Assembly: GCA_963820415.1 (NCBI GenBank)
Contig: CAWFZT010000008.1
Coordinates: 620,001 to 684,000, forward strand
Direction of reading: 5' to 3'
Source of the DNA: CAWFZT01 sp963820415
GTDB taxonomy: Bacteria; Chloroflexota; Anaerolineae; Anaerolineales; Anaerolineaceae
Length of the DNA stretch: 64,000 nt
This document shows, one piece after another, positions 46,801 through 55,255 of the stretch. The notes under the pieces are model-generated. The model searched no databases. It saw nothing but the letters and a program-made list of their open reading frames with translations, and was not told where the DNA came from. The translations under genes were made by a program, and so were the position numbers. Position 1 is the first letter of the stretch. The number at the start of each line of letters is the position of its first letter.

Positions 46801-48771
46801 TGTCTCAAGTGCAATGGGGTCGGCACGCTGGTCATGCCTCGCCCCGAAAAGCTGATCATCCACCCTGAAAAGCCGCTGGTGGAAGGCGCCATGTATTCGC
46901 CCGGCTTCTTCCCCAACGGCTACCTGGGCAAGCCCTTCAACCACGGCTATTACCAGGTGCTGGCGCTGGGAGAGCGCTACGGTTTCGACCCGCATACCAC
47001 TCCCTGGCAGGAGATGACTCCCCCCGCCCAGCAGGCCTTTCTCTTTGGCGACCCCGAACCGCTGCAAGTGACCGCTTACGGCCACACTGGGCGCGCCAGA
47101 ACAGGGATGGTAAAGTTCCCCGGTTTTTACGGCTTCTTGCGCGACTGGGACGTGGGCGGCACCTATTCAGCCTCGCTGCCCTGCCCACAGTGCGGCGGCG
47201 CCCGTCTGCGCCCCGAATACCTGGCGGTGACCCTGGCCGGTTACAACATCCACGCCCTGTCGCAAATGCCGCTTCTACAACTGGCGGAAATCCTGGCTGG
47301 GCTGGCCCTCCCCGGCGACCTCCCTTCATTGGCCTCCAGCAGCCTGGCCACTGCTCGCCGCCGCCTGGGTTTCCTCTGCCAGGTCGGCCTGGGCTATTTG
47401 CATCTCAACCAGGTAGCCGGGACGCTCTCCGCCGGCGAGGTGCAGCGCATCCGCCTGGCGGGGCTGCTTGGTAGCGGGCTGACCTCGCTGACTCTCTTGC
47501 TGGATGAGCCAACCCGCGGCCTGCACCCCTGCGAGGTGGAGGCGCTGCTGGCGGCCCTGCTCAGCCTGCGTGACGAGGGCAACACCGTCATCGTCGTCGA
47601 GCACGACCTGCAGGTCATGCGCCGCGCCGATTGGCTGGTCGATGTTGGCCCCGGGGCGGGCGACTCTGGCGGCCAGATTGTCGCCCAGGGCGCTCCTTCC
47701 CAGGTGGCGCAGGCTGCTACTCTTACCGCTGGCTGGCTGCGCAGCGAAAACCGCCCGCATTTGCGCCTGCCGCGCCGCCAACCCCAGGATTGGCTGGTCA
47801 TCCACGGGGCACGCGCCAATAATTTACAAAACCAAACCGTGCGCTTCCCGTTGGGCGTTCTGGCCGGAGTGTGCGGCGTATCCGGTTCGGGCAAGAGCAG
47901 CCTGGTAATCGACACCCTCGGCCGCGCCCTGGCGCCCCGCAAGCAGACTACCTCAGTGGCGTACGAGCCGGTCGACCCGGGCGAACACGACCGCATTGAA
48001 GGATTCCCGCCCCGCACCCTGCTGGTCGATCAATCCAGGGCCGGCCTAGGCAGCCCGGCGGTTTCGCTGGGCCTCGCCCAACCGCTGCGCGCCCGCTTTG
48101 CCGCCAGTCCGGAAGCGCGCCTCCTCGGTCTGGGTGAGGAGCAGCTTTCGGCGCGCTGTTCGGTGTGCGGCGGCAGCGGGATGATCACCTACGATATGGC
48201 CTTTTTACCCGACCTGCACGTCCCTTGCGAGACCTGCCAGGGCACCGGTTTCCTGCCCGAAGCCTGGCAGGTGCGCCTGAAGGGATATGCGCTGCCCGAG
48301 TTGAACGCCCTGACTATCGACCAGGTCTACGATCTGTTTGGCGACGACCCCCGCCTGGCCTCCCCGCTGCAGGCCGCCCGCCAGGTCAGCCTGGGCTACC
48401 TGGTGCTGCGCCAGCCCGGCTACTCCCTCTCCGGCGGCGAAGCCCAGCGGCTGAAGATTGCCCAGGAGCTGACCCGCAAGGCCGGTCCGGGCACGCTGTA
48501 TATCCTCGACGAACCAACCGTCGGACAGCACCTGGAAGACGTACGCCGCCTGTGCGGGTTGCTGCATCACCTGGTCGACACGGGCGGCTCAGTGCTGGTG
48601 GTGGAGCATCACGTTCACCTGCTGGCTGCCTGTGACTGGCTGGTGGAGCTCGGACCCGGCGGCGGTCCGCAGGGCGGGCGAGTGATAGCCGAAGGCACGC
48701 CTGAAGACCTGGCGCGTTGCGCAACCCCCACCGCCCCCTACCTGCGCCAGGTATTTGAGGAAGCTCGATGA
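43885..48771 (+). CDS. UvrA-like protein with four ATPase modules (tandem fused double UvrA)
   Basis: 1,628 residues, against ~940 for ordinary UvrA. Four Walker A motifs occur at ~29 (GVSGSGKTSLVFDTLYHEAR), ~492 (GVSGSGKSTLVEDVLF), ~840 (GVSGSGKSSLVSDVLEAEAR) and ~1331 (GVSGSGKSSLVIDTLG). Four signatures occur at ~345 (LSRGEAQRVRLA), ~680 (LSGGEAQRVKLA), ~1181 (LSAGEVQRIRLA) and ~1515 (LSGGEAQRLKIA). Zinc CxxC pairs accompany the modules (CPRCGA, CPTCGG, CLQCGA, CPQCGG, CSVCGG). Two complete UvrA-like halves are thus in one chain, giving intramolecularly what UvrA does as a dimer. Tandem UvrA is known in chlamydiae. The N-half UvrB-binding region looks reduced, so repair with UvrB is not assured; DNA-damage recognition, drug shielding or another job is possible. 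It overlaps the next gene by ATGA. Confidence 0.92.
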   Translation: MPIRIQGARQNNLQGIDVEIGQGLTVVTGVSGSGKTSLVFDTLYHEARRRFLDIFSVGAASRLAPARVDSITGLGPAVAVGQNLLNRNPASTLASASGLHPFLRLLYARFGWRACPRCGAALQVYREDEIVTRLSDRARHQPLRLFAPLLRGVPGSHSLLLHAMAERFGRDSLRLDGAAWQGLLPDPASPHDLDVSITRLEPGAPPQAVRQALQEILALGVNAVVAASPTGEETLARAPLCLACGAWFGEISPVQFHQACPYCQGQGCSLCADTGLPPEAAAVRWDGLRFPGLLALSVEEAQARFAANGASLPAPRLLQEIQTRLDCLERVGLGYINLDRPSPTLSRGEAQRVRLAVALVSRLEDMLHVLDEPTIGQHPADVQRLVRSFGQLPGPVVFVEHDRTAAAEADQAIDIGPGAGPQGGQVVFSGSPAQLWQAETATGRFFSGRQRLPLPKPPPLGRHFLTINDASLRNLRHIDVPIPLGQLTVVTGVSGSGKSTLVEDVLFASLESGKPVGCGSLDGPSLKPVMVDQSPIGRNPRSNPATYTKLADLLRDLFASATRLSPSHFSFNRPEGACPTCGGLGAVEVAMRYLPSTWVPCADCAGQRFSEEVLATRVSFNGRHYSIAEFLDLTIDEARPLIDAETRLPSASRQAALRILEALADIGLGYLALGQPSTTLSGGEAQRVKLAKFLSLKSLYHQLLILDEPSTGLHPQDLAGLLAVLDRLVLAGATVVVVEHNTDVIRRAGWVIDLGPGAGPRGGQLLYAGPPEGLLEAAASLTGQALRSEGFVRPCPSSDRAPVRAAAPRPPAISIRGGRAHNLKNVDVDFPKAALTVVTGVSGSGKSSLVSDVLEAEARRRFLESLSLYERQGVHEGAEAEADSVSGLGVAVSVTPERVAYARRATVGTASELAYHLAVLLSIAGQRACLQCGAVTMVRSPTSRQAWDCPQCGATAPLARPQHFSPTTYAAACLKCNGVGTLVMPRPEKLIIHPEKPLVEGAMYSPGFFPNGYLGKPFNHGYYQVLALGERYGFDPHTTPWQEMTPPAQQAFLFGDPEPLQVTAYGHTGRARTGMVKFPGFYGFLRDWDVGGTYSASLPCPQCGGARLRPEYLAVTLAGYNIHALSQMPLLQLAEILAGLALPGDLPSLASSSLATARRRLGFLCQVGLGYLHLNQVAGTLSAGEVQRIRLAGLLGSGLTSLTLLLDEPTRGLHPCEVEALLAALLSLRDEGNTVIVVEHDLQVMRRADWLVDVGPGAGDSGGQIVAQGAPSQVAQAATLTAGWLRSENRPHLRLPRRQPQDWLVIHGARANNLQNQTVRFPLGVLAGVCGVSGSGKSSLVIDTLGRALAPRKQTTSVAYEPVDPGEHDRIEGFPPRTLLVDQSRAGLGSPAVSLGLAQPLRARFAASPEARLLGLGEEQLSARCSVCGGSGMITYDMAFLPDLHVPCETCQGTGFLPEAWQVRLKGYALPELNALTIDQVYDLFGDDPRLASPLQAARQVSLGYLVLRQPGYSLSGGEAQRLKIAQELTRKAGPGTLYILDEPTVGQHLEDVRRLCGLLHHLVDTGGSVLVVEHHVHLLAACDWLVELGPGGGPQGGRVIAEGTPEDLARCATPTAPYLRQVFEEAR

Positions 48772-49824
48772 TCTGGTCTCCGCTCCTTTTGGCCGATCCA
48801 TCTGCCTGCTTGCGCTGGCGTGTGCTGCACGACCTGCTCGAACTGCCCGCCGGTGACCCTGAGCTGGCCGAGGTCGCCGCCCTGCGACCAACCGACCCGC
48901 TCGTTGCCGGGCTGCTGGCCCTCCAGCGACCCGATGGCGCCTGGGACCCGAATGCCCTCGCCCACAGTTGGGGCCGCGGCAGCCGCCTGACTGCCACCGC
49001 CCTGGCCCTGGCTCGCCTGGGCTACCTGGGCTTCGACCGGTCTCACCCAGCCGTGCAGCGCGCCGCTGGCTATCTTTTCTCCCGCCAGCAGGCGGATGGC
49101 GCCTGGCCGCTGCATCGCGACGAGGTCGACGACGAAGGCGAGGGAGGTGGGCCCGTCCGTGAAGGCTACAACATGATCCCGCTGCAGACCGCCTTCCCCT
49201 TGCGCGGTCTGGCCGCCTGCGGCTACGCCGCCGACCCGCCCTGTGAGGCGGCCTTCGAGTGGCTGCTGGCGCAACGCTTACCGGATGGCGCCTGGCCGAC
49301 CGGCATGGCCTCGGGCGTGTATGGCTACGTGGCGGGTTACCGGCGCCTGCCCCACTCGCGTTGGGGCTGCCGTTCCAATACCACCGGCGCCCTACTCTGC
49401 CTGGCCCACCACCCACAGCGTCGTTCTGGCACCGAGGCCCGCCGAGCGTCTCGACCTGCTGCTTGGCCGCGAGACGCGTGAAGGCTACACCCTGGGCTTC
49501 GAGGTCGCCCGGCTGGTCGGGGCCGAGCCGCCCGGCGGATTCATCACCTTCTTTGCCCGCTTCGACCTGGCCCTGGTATTACATTTATGCGCTCAAATTG
49601 GGGTGGACAAATCCGACCGGCGCGTATCCAGCCTGGTTGAATACGTGCTGGCCCAACCGGGACCCTACGGGCTGTGGGACTATCCCTCTCACACACAGGT
49701 TTCGCGCTGGGTGACCCTGGATCTGCTGCGTTCACTGGCACAGATCGATCGGAACACTGGCTGGGAAAGCCACGAGCCGCAGACGCCTTTTCAGCCTTAC
49801 CCTAAAAAGAATAAGCGTTTCTAA
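48768..49824 (+). CDS. Alpha-toroid (prenyltransferase/squalene-cyclase-like repeat) protein, frameshifted in this sequence
   Basis: It starts inside the UvrA-like stop (ATGA). Repeats with the QxxDGAW pattern occur: LLALQRPDGAWDPN, LFSRQQADGAWPLH, LLAQRLPDGAWPTG and later YVLAQPGPYGLWDYPS. These mark an alpha/alpha toroid as in terpene cyclases and prenyltransferases. The frame breaks at 49438-49440, where dropping one C of CCC gives GTEAAERLDLLLGRETREGY and a ~351-residue protein. The DxDD motif of class II cyclases and the zinc ligands of prenyltransferases are not evident, so a binding or scaffold role is as likely as catalysis. Coupling to a UvrA-like protein is unusual. Confidence 0.7.
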
Positions 49825-49843
49825 CTGCTCTCGTCGGAAGGCG

Positions 49844-50594
49844 TTATACGGCTAACTGACCGCCGTCGATGACAAGCCCTTCCCCGTTGATGAACGAGGC
49901 GTCATCCGAGGCGAGAAATGCATACGCCGCGGCGACTTCCTCGGGTTTACCGACCCGCAGCATGGGAATCTTGTCCCTGCCGTATGCTGCGATGGCTTCA
50001 GGACCATAAATGGACGCTGATAAGGGGGTCTGGATGAAGCCGGGACAAACTGCGTTGACCCGAATGCCATACCGCCCCAATTCGAGGGCCATCGTTTTGG
50101 TTAAAAGAAGCACGCCGCCCTTGGTAGCGTTATAGTGCGCATATTTTTCCTCTCCCACCAACCCATTCGTGGAGGACATATTCACGATGGCTCCCCCCTT
50201 GCGATCTGCAACCATGCGGCGGGCGACTGCCTGACCGACCAGGAACATTCCCCTTAGATTTACCTGCATAATCTGATCCCAGTGTTCGGGGGTGATCTCC
50301 AGGAACGGCTCTTCCCAGGCGATCCCGGCGTTGTTGATCAAAATATCGATCCGCCCGAGGAAATCTTCCGCCCGGGCGACCATGCTTCCGATCTCGTCGA
50401 CATAGGTAAGGTTACAGGGCATGGCATCCAGGCTGCCTGGCCTGTTCAATTCCCCCAGGGTATCTACGACTTCGCCGGGTTCCAGTCCACAGAAAAAGAC
50501 CCGCGTCTTCTTCCAGGAAGCGTTCAACGGCTGCTTTTCCAATCCCCCGGCTGCCGCCGGTGACTAAAACTCCTTTACCTTGTAGACCGCGCAT
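49844..50594 (-). CDS. Short-chain dehydrogenase/reductase (SDR), frameshifted in this sequence
   Basis: The N-end MRGLQGKGVLVTGGSRGIGK carries the TGxxxGIG cofactor motif. An extra base in the CCC at 50500-50502 (GGG in the gene) breaks the frame after FLEEDA. Removing it yields EEDAVFFCGLEPGEVV and a ~249-residue classical SDR with NNAG, catalytic Ser in NMSSTNGLVG, YxxxK (YNATK) and the end FINGEGLVIDGGQLAV. The substrate is unknown; the family includes 3-oxoacyl-ACP and sugar/polyol dehydrogenases. It converges with the toroid gene. The 175-bp gap on its 5' side holds an AT-rich divergent region towards the GH2 gene. Confidence 0.85.
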
Positions 50595-50769
50595 GGCGTG
50601 CTCCTTTTCTCATGGATTTTTTGTAGCCCAATATCGGATAGTTCTTTATCTGTTTTCATCATCTTTTATCAGTGTTTATCTGTAGTGAAAATCTTCTCTA
50701 CTTTATAAAAACCATAGTATCATAACTTTCTGCTTTCTTTATCTAAATCCCATACAAAGGTATTCTAAA

Positions 50770-52563
50770 ATGACCTCCATCCCCCGTCCCGAATATCCCC
50801 GCCCGCAGTTCGTCCGTCCCGATTGGTTGTGCCTCAATGGCGAATGGCAGTTCGAAATTGATCAGGGCGACAGCGGTCTGGAACGCGGCCTGTGCACGCG
50901 GCCGCTGCAAGCGCGCATTCTTGTCCCGTTTTGCCCGGAATCCAGCCTTTCCGGGATAGGCAACACCGATTTTCTCAACGCCGTCTGGTACCGGCGTGAG
51001 GTCACCGTCCCTGAAGCCTGGGCCGGGAAAAACGTCCTGCTGCATTTCCAGGCAGTTGATTACGACTCCACCGTGTGGGCCAACGGCGTGGAGGTCACCC
51101 GCCACCGCGGCGGCTTTACCCCTTTCACCTGCGATCTAGGCAGCATTGCCAAAGCTGGCGAATCCCTGGCGATCGTGGTGCGCGCTCGCGACCCGCACGA
51201 TTCCCCCCAGCCACGCGGCAAGCAGTCGCGCCTGTACGCCAACCACGACTGCGATTACACTCGCACCACTGGCATCTGGCAGACCGTCTGGCTGGAGCCA
51301 GTAGCCGAGGCTTACATGCTACGCCCGCGCATCACCCCGGACGTCAATAACGGCTGTTTTCATCTGAGGCAGCCCCTTTCTGGCAGCCGGCCCGGTCTGC
51401 GCTTGCGCGCCATCCTGCGCGACCCAACCGGCGCGGTGGCCCAGGCCAAATGTGGGCTGGGATTCGACCTCAATCCGTCTCTAGACCTGCCCATCCCCGC
51501 CGCCCACCGGCATGTGTGGCAGCCAGGCGACCCCTTCCTGTACGACCTTGACCTGTCCCTGCTGGATGCCTCCGGCGCAGTCATCGACCAGGCCACCAGC
51601 TACGCCGGCCTGCGCAGCCTCTCGATCGAAGGCCATAAGGTCAGGCTCAACGGCAAAGTGCTTTTCCAGCGCCTGGTGCTCGACCAGGGCTATTATCCGG
51701 ACGGCATCCTGACTGCTCCCAACGACGAGGCCCTGGCCAATGATATCCAACTGGCCATGCTGGCCGGTTTCAACGGCGCCCGCCTGCACCAGAAGGTCTT
51801 CGAAGAGCGCTTCCTCTACCACGCCGACCGGCTGGGCTACCTGGTGTGGGGCGAGTTCCCAGACTGGGGCTGCGGCGGCTTTGGCCCGCGCGAAGACCAC
51901 CAACAGCCCGGCCCCACTTACATCACCCAATGGCTGGAAGTGCTCGAGCGCGATTACTCGCACCCCGCCATCGTTGGCTGGTGCCCGCTCAACGAGACCT
52001 GGCAGCCCATCACCGACCGCATCCGCGTCCTCGACGATGTGACGCGCGCCCTCTTCCTGGCCACCAAGGCCATCGACCTCACCCGCCCGGTGCTGGATGC
52101 CTCCGGTTATTCGCACCGCGTGGTCGAATCCGATATCTATGACAGCCATTCTTACGAGCAGGATGTGGATAAATTTGCCGCCGACCAGGCGCCGCTCAAG
52201 GAGGGCCGTCCCTTCACCAACCGTAATGGCAAGGACGAGGAATCCATTGCTTACCGCGGCCAGCCCTACATGGTCAGCGAGTTCGGAGGCATCTGGTGGA
52301 ACCCGGAGGCTAAAGCGACCGACTATTCCTGGGGCTACGGCAACCGCCCCCGGGACGTAGAAGAGTGGCACCAACGCTTTGAGGGCCTGACCGGCGTCCT
52401 GCTGGATAACCCGCTCATGTTCGGCTACTGCTATACCCAGCTCACCGATGTCTTCCAGGAGCAGAACGGCGTCTACAAGTTCGACCGGCGCGCCAAGTTC
52501 GACCTGGGCCGCCTGCACGCTGCCCAGACCCGCCCAGCCGCCATCGAAGCTGAGGAGGGCTGA
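50770..52563 (+). CDS. Glycoside hydrolase family 2 enzyme
   Basis: 597 residues, no signal peptide, hence cytoplasmic. The N-terminal sugar-binding jelly roll (WLCLNGEWQFEIDQGDSG; VWYRREVTVPEAWAGKNVLL; AVDYDSTVWANGVEVTRHRG) is followed by an Ig-like domain and a TIM barrel. The acid/base Glu is in WCPLNETWQP and the nucleophile Glu in PYMVSEFGGIWW. GH2 contains beta-galactosidases, beta-glucuronidases and beta-mannosidases; at this short length it is nearest small glucuronidase/galactosidase-like forms. It ends just before, and may be co-transcribed with, the methyltransferase gene. Confidence 0.9.
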   Translation: MTSIPRPEYPRPQFVRPDWLCLNGEWQFEIDQGDSGLERGLCTRPLQARILVPFCPESSLSGIGNTDFLNAVWYRREVTVPEAWAGKNVLLHFQAVDYDSTVWANGVEVTRHRGGFTPFTCDLGSIAKAGESLAIVVRARDPHDSPQPRGKQSRLYANHDCDYTRTTGIWQTVWLEPVAEAYMLRPRITPDVNNGCFHLRQPLSGSRPGLRLRAILRDPTGAVAQAKCGLGFDLNPSLDLPIPAAHRHVWQPGDPFLYDLDLSLLDASGAVIDQATSYAGLRSLSIEGHKVRLNGKVLFQRLVLDQGYYPDGILTAPNDEALANDIQLAMLAGFNGARLHQKVFEERFLYHADRLGYLVWGEFPDWGCGGFGPREDHQQPGPTYITQWLEVLERDYSHPAIVGWCPLNETWQPITDRIRVLDDVTRALFLATKAIDLTRPVLDASGYSHRVVESDIYDSHSYEQDVDKFAADQAPLKEGRPFTNRNGKDEESIAYRGQPYMVSEFGGIWWNPEAKATDYSWGYGNRPRDVEEWHQRFEGLTGVLLDNPLMFGYCYTQLTDVFQEQNGVYKFDRRAKFDLGRLHAAQTRPAAIEAEEG

Positions 52564-52564
52564 A

Positions 52565-53647
52565 CTGAGCGATCTGCTCACGCTCCTCTCGCGCGCCCTG
52601 GCGGCGCGCACCTCCCTGATTTCTGGCAGTACAACTGCCAGAAATCAACCTCTTAGCTTACCCGGCAGTTATACTGCCGGTGATGATGCGCAGCATGTCA
52701 CCGCCTTGCGCCTCTTCAACGGCTTCCTGGAAGGCGATCCTGACCTGGCCATCGACCTGTACGGGCGCACCCTACTGCTGCACAACTACGCCGACGACCC
52801 GGCCAACGCGGCAGCCGCGGCCAGCAAAGTCCAGCAGGCATGGCAGTTCTTGCAGGGCGAGCTGCCCTGGCTGCAGACTGCCCTGGTCAAAACACGCAGC
52901 TCGCCCGACCCGGCCGCCCGCCGCGGCCTGCTCCTAGCAGGCCCCTGCGGGCACGCCGTGGCGGCGGACAGCAAAGTTTGCGAGGACGGCGTCTGGTACG
53001 CCCTGGACCTGGCCATGCACCAGGACGCCACGTTGTACCTGGACACGCGCCTGTTACGAAGATGGCTTAAGACCAATTTGGCTGGCAAGAGCGTGCTCAA
53101 CGCCTTCGCCTACACCGGCAGCCTGGGTGTGGCTGCCCTGGCCGGCGGTGCGCAGGGCGTGATACAGCTCGACCTGAACCGGCGCTTCCTCAATCTGGCG
53201 CGTGTCTCGTATACCCTGAACGGTTTTCCCGTCCGCCAGGAAAATTTCATCGCCGGCGATTTCTGGACCGAAGTTAACCGCCTCAAGCGCCGCGACGAGC
53301 TGTTCGACTGCGTGCTGCTCGACCCGCCCTTCTTTGCCGTCACCCCGCGCGGCCGGGTCGACCTGGTCAGCCAGAGCCAGCGCCTGATTAACAAAGTTCG
53401 CCCGTTGGTTAAAGACGGCGGGCGCCTGGTAGCGATCAACAACGCCCTTTTCCTCAGCGGGCGCGACTACTACGCCCTGCTGCAAGAACTGGGCGCGGAT
53501 GGTTACCTGCGCATCGAAGAGCTGATTCCCGTCCCTCCCGATTTCACCGGCTACCCCGAGACGGTGCTTGGCGTCCTGCCGGTCGATCCTGCCCCGTTCA
53601 ACCATTCGACAAAAATCGCAGTGCTGAGGGTTAAGAGAAAAAAATGA
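52565..53647 (+). CDS. RlmI-like class I SAM-dependent methyltransferase
   Basis: About 360 residues. Motif I is VLNAFAYTGSLGVAALAGGA, the acidic loop QLDLNRRFLNLARVSYTLNG, and motif IV CVLLDPPFFAV (DPPF). This is typical of RlmI/RlmK-type rRNA cytosine methyltransferases, here without a clear PUA domain. The start is uncertain: GAGGAGGG at 52552-52559 fits a rare CTG start at 52565, right after the GH2 stop. The next upstream in-frame ATG/GTG-type start (52448) lies deep inside GH2. Codons ~18-39 lie over a pair of hairpins (52618-52680) that look like an insertion in the N-terminal segment. Confidence 0.8.
   Translation: MSDLLTLLSRALAARTSLISGSTTARNQPLSLPGSYTAGDDAQHVTALRLFNGFLEGDPDLAIDLYGRTLLLHNYADDPANAAAAASKVQQAWQFLQGELPWLQTALVKTRSSPDPAARRGLLLAGPCGHAVAADSKVCEDGVWYALDLAMHQDATLYLDTRLLRRWLKTNLAGKSVLNAFAYTGSLGVAALAGGAQGVIQLDLNRRFLNLARVSYTLNGFPVRQENFIAGDFWTEVNRLKRRDELFDCVLLDPPFFAVTPRGRVDLVSQSQRLINKVRPLVKDGGRLVAINNALFLSGRDYYALLQELGADGYLRIEELIPVPPDFTGYPETVLGVLPVDPAPFNHSTKIAVLRVKRKK
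52618..52680. repeat. Paired GGCAGT/ACTGCC hairpins inside the methyltransferase gene
   Basis: Hairpin 1 has 13-bp arms (GATTTCTGGCAGT at 52618-52630, inverse at 52634-52646, 3-nt loop). Hairpin 2 has 8-bp arms (CCGGCAGT at 52662-52669, inverse at 52673-52680, 3-nt loop). The shared GGCAGT core suggests two copies of one repeat unit. The reading frame stays open through both. Confidence 0.7.
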
Positions 53648-53666
53648 AAAAAGTCCTAACCTAATT

Positions 53667-54095
53667 CTACGGATTTTCCAGTTGGATTTTCAACCAATGA
53701 AGCTGTTCGCCAATTCGAAGATGCTCCATCGGAACTTCAACAGTACATCCAAATAGTTGAAGAGGATTAACAAGGAACTCTCGATAGGTCTTTGGTGCAA
53801 GGATTATGACGTGGTCCTTTGGCTTTAGTTTTGACTTCAAGTCAATCATAACCTGATTAGCCCATATTTTGCGTTCGGTAATAGTTTTATCCCTCAATAC
53901 AACGTTATAGTCCTCAACTTCGGAATCGGGCTCAAGCAATCCATATTTTGAGGAAAGAATAAACCAGCGGTCGCCATGCCGTTCAGCATAGGCAGAAGCT
54001 TTGATGAACCAATCCGAACAGCACAGTTGGCGCGCAGGATGTTTGCCCATCTGCTTCTTGGCACCAAAGGAAACTAAGAAAATGGTCCGAGACAT
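53667..54095 (-). CDS. DUF6884-like protein of unknown function
   Basis: 142 residues: MSRTIFLVSFGAKKQMGKHP, CCSDWFIKASAYAERHGDRW, FILSSKYGLLEPDSEVEDYN and HVIILAPKTYREFLVNPL. The SDWF...AYAE...W..LS.KYGLL pattern is that of the DUF6884 group. That group occurs near mobile and defence genes and has been guessed to be nucleotide- or nucleic-acid-related; no activity is established here. Base composition is clearly richer in A+T than in neighbouring genes, and a 380-bp AT-rich gap follows its start, so recent acquisition is plausible. Confidence 0.7.
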   Translation of the reverse strand: MSRTIFLVSFGAKKQMGKHPARQLCCSDWFIKASAYAERHGDRWFILSSKYGLLEPDSEVEDYNVVLRDKTITERKIWANQVMIDLKSKLKPKDHVIILAPKTYREFLVNPLQLFGCTVEVPMEHLRIGEQLHWLKIQLENP

Positions 54096-54475
54096 AGAAA
54101 CCTCAATTCTTTATGAAAAGGATTATTATATAAACCCTGTTTAACATGTTTAATAATAATTCAGAAATATTAGTTTAGCCTTTCTTAAATTTAGCATATA
54201 TCTTTGAAAATCAAATTCTCTTAGGAAAATCCATCCAGAGATAGTATAAAGCATCTCACTATTTCATGATATTTATGGCGCATTTAGCATAAAAAAATTA
54301 TTTATTTATTCCTTATGCTCATCGTGCCTTTCGTCCTCACAATATGATTGGCAATGATTTTTGCGGAAATCCTGTTTCTCCTCAGCGTTCTTACCGGTTC
54401 CGTGTGAATTATCCTCTTTTTTCAATCCAAGAATTACTTTGTGATCTTTGTGACTTTGTGGTGATATGGGTCCGT
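54096..54475. other. AT-rich intergenic stretch with no gene recognised
   Basis: About 380 bp, strikingly A+T-rich for this region up to ~54350. It contains runs such as AAAAAAATTATTTATTTATT but no coding frame of note, no tRNA and no clear inverted repeats. The end (54437-54464) is a copy of the short CTTTGTGATCTTTGTGACTT repeat. It may carry the DUF6884 gene promoter or be the edge of an inserted segment. Confidence 0.6.
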
Positions 54476-55166
54476 TTATCTGGTCAGGGCGTACTTCCTG
54501 TCGAACAGCGCCGGATCATACGGCTCGCGCCGGTTCGGGCACACCTCGCGGGCACAACTGGCACGAGGCCACAAACCCCTCCTGGCTGGGGAACAGCACC
54601 CCAGAAACGCTCTTAGCGGGGATCATCAGCATGCTCTCGGTCAGATCAAGCCCAATTTGCGCGTGCGTATCCCCAAACAGACCAAACAATGCCCGCTGCT
54701 GCGTAATCGGCCAATCTTCCAGGGAGCCCGGGTTCATGGAGGACAGCGGACCGGGCTGGTAGCGTTCCTCCAGGCTGCGGTCGAGCTCCTGCAGGGCGGC
54801 AAACAGGACCTGTTCCATTATTGCATCCGCCCAGAAACGCTGCAGCATATCCGCGTGAGTATCTGCCCAATCCTTCAACTCGCGCCCACAGGTTGCCACG
54901 AAGGGAAAGACCCGGTGCGCCTTTTCCAGGTTGACCCGCAGCACCCGGCTGGTGAATTCTGCCCCATCGATATCGACCGTGCGATCTCCGCCCGCCTCAA
55001 CCAATGACACCCGGTAGATCACCTTGGGATTTGCCAGCGCCTGGGCTTTTATCACCATTTGGCACAGGTCTTCCAGCATGGGTGAGCCTGGTTTGAGCCG
55101 CACTGTTTTAGCCAGCTCGTCCAGGTCAGCTTGAAAGGGGATATGCTCCAGGATGTAATTGTTCAT
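54476..55166 (-). CDS. Corrinoid/MetH reactivation-domain-like protein, frameshifted near its C-end
   Basis: From the ATG at 55166 (MNNYILEHIPFQADLDELAK; GAGGTAT ribosome site) the protein resembles the B12-dependent methionine synthase activation domain: RVFPFVATCGRELKDWADTH, GPLSSMNPGSLEDWPITQQR, LFGLFGDTHAQIGLDLTESM and PAKSVSGVLFPSQEGFVASC. The frame then slips at about 54546-54551 (CQLCPRG...). In the adjacent frame it would run REVCPNRREPYDPALFDRKY to a stop at 54476, giving ~230 residues and a CxxC...C tail. A 2-base loss in a CGCG run, or one extra base, explains the slip. Such stand-alone proteins accompany corrinoid methyltransferases in anaerobes, fitting mtaB in this window. Confidence 0.75.
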
Positions 55167-55255
55167 CAAGATACCTCTATGGGTCAGATTGATCCTCAGT
55201 ATAACCCAGTTCAGCAGGATCTCTTTTGCGTCAGTCAGGCTCTTCTCTTTCGACC

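Noticed and set aside
46045..47085. Long open frame (346 codons) on the minus strand inside the UvrA-like gene
   Set aside because: It is antisense to a clearly coding region with intact ATPase motifs and shows no recognisable domain.
43885..48771. Two separate uvrA genes merged by sequence error
   Set aside because: The frame is open without a break, there is no internal stop/start or ribosome site at the junction near residue 800, and the linker between halves is continuous.
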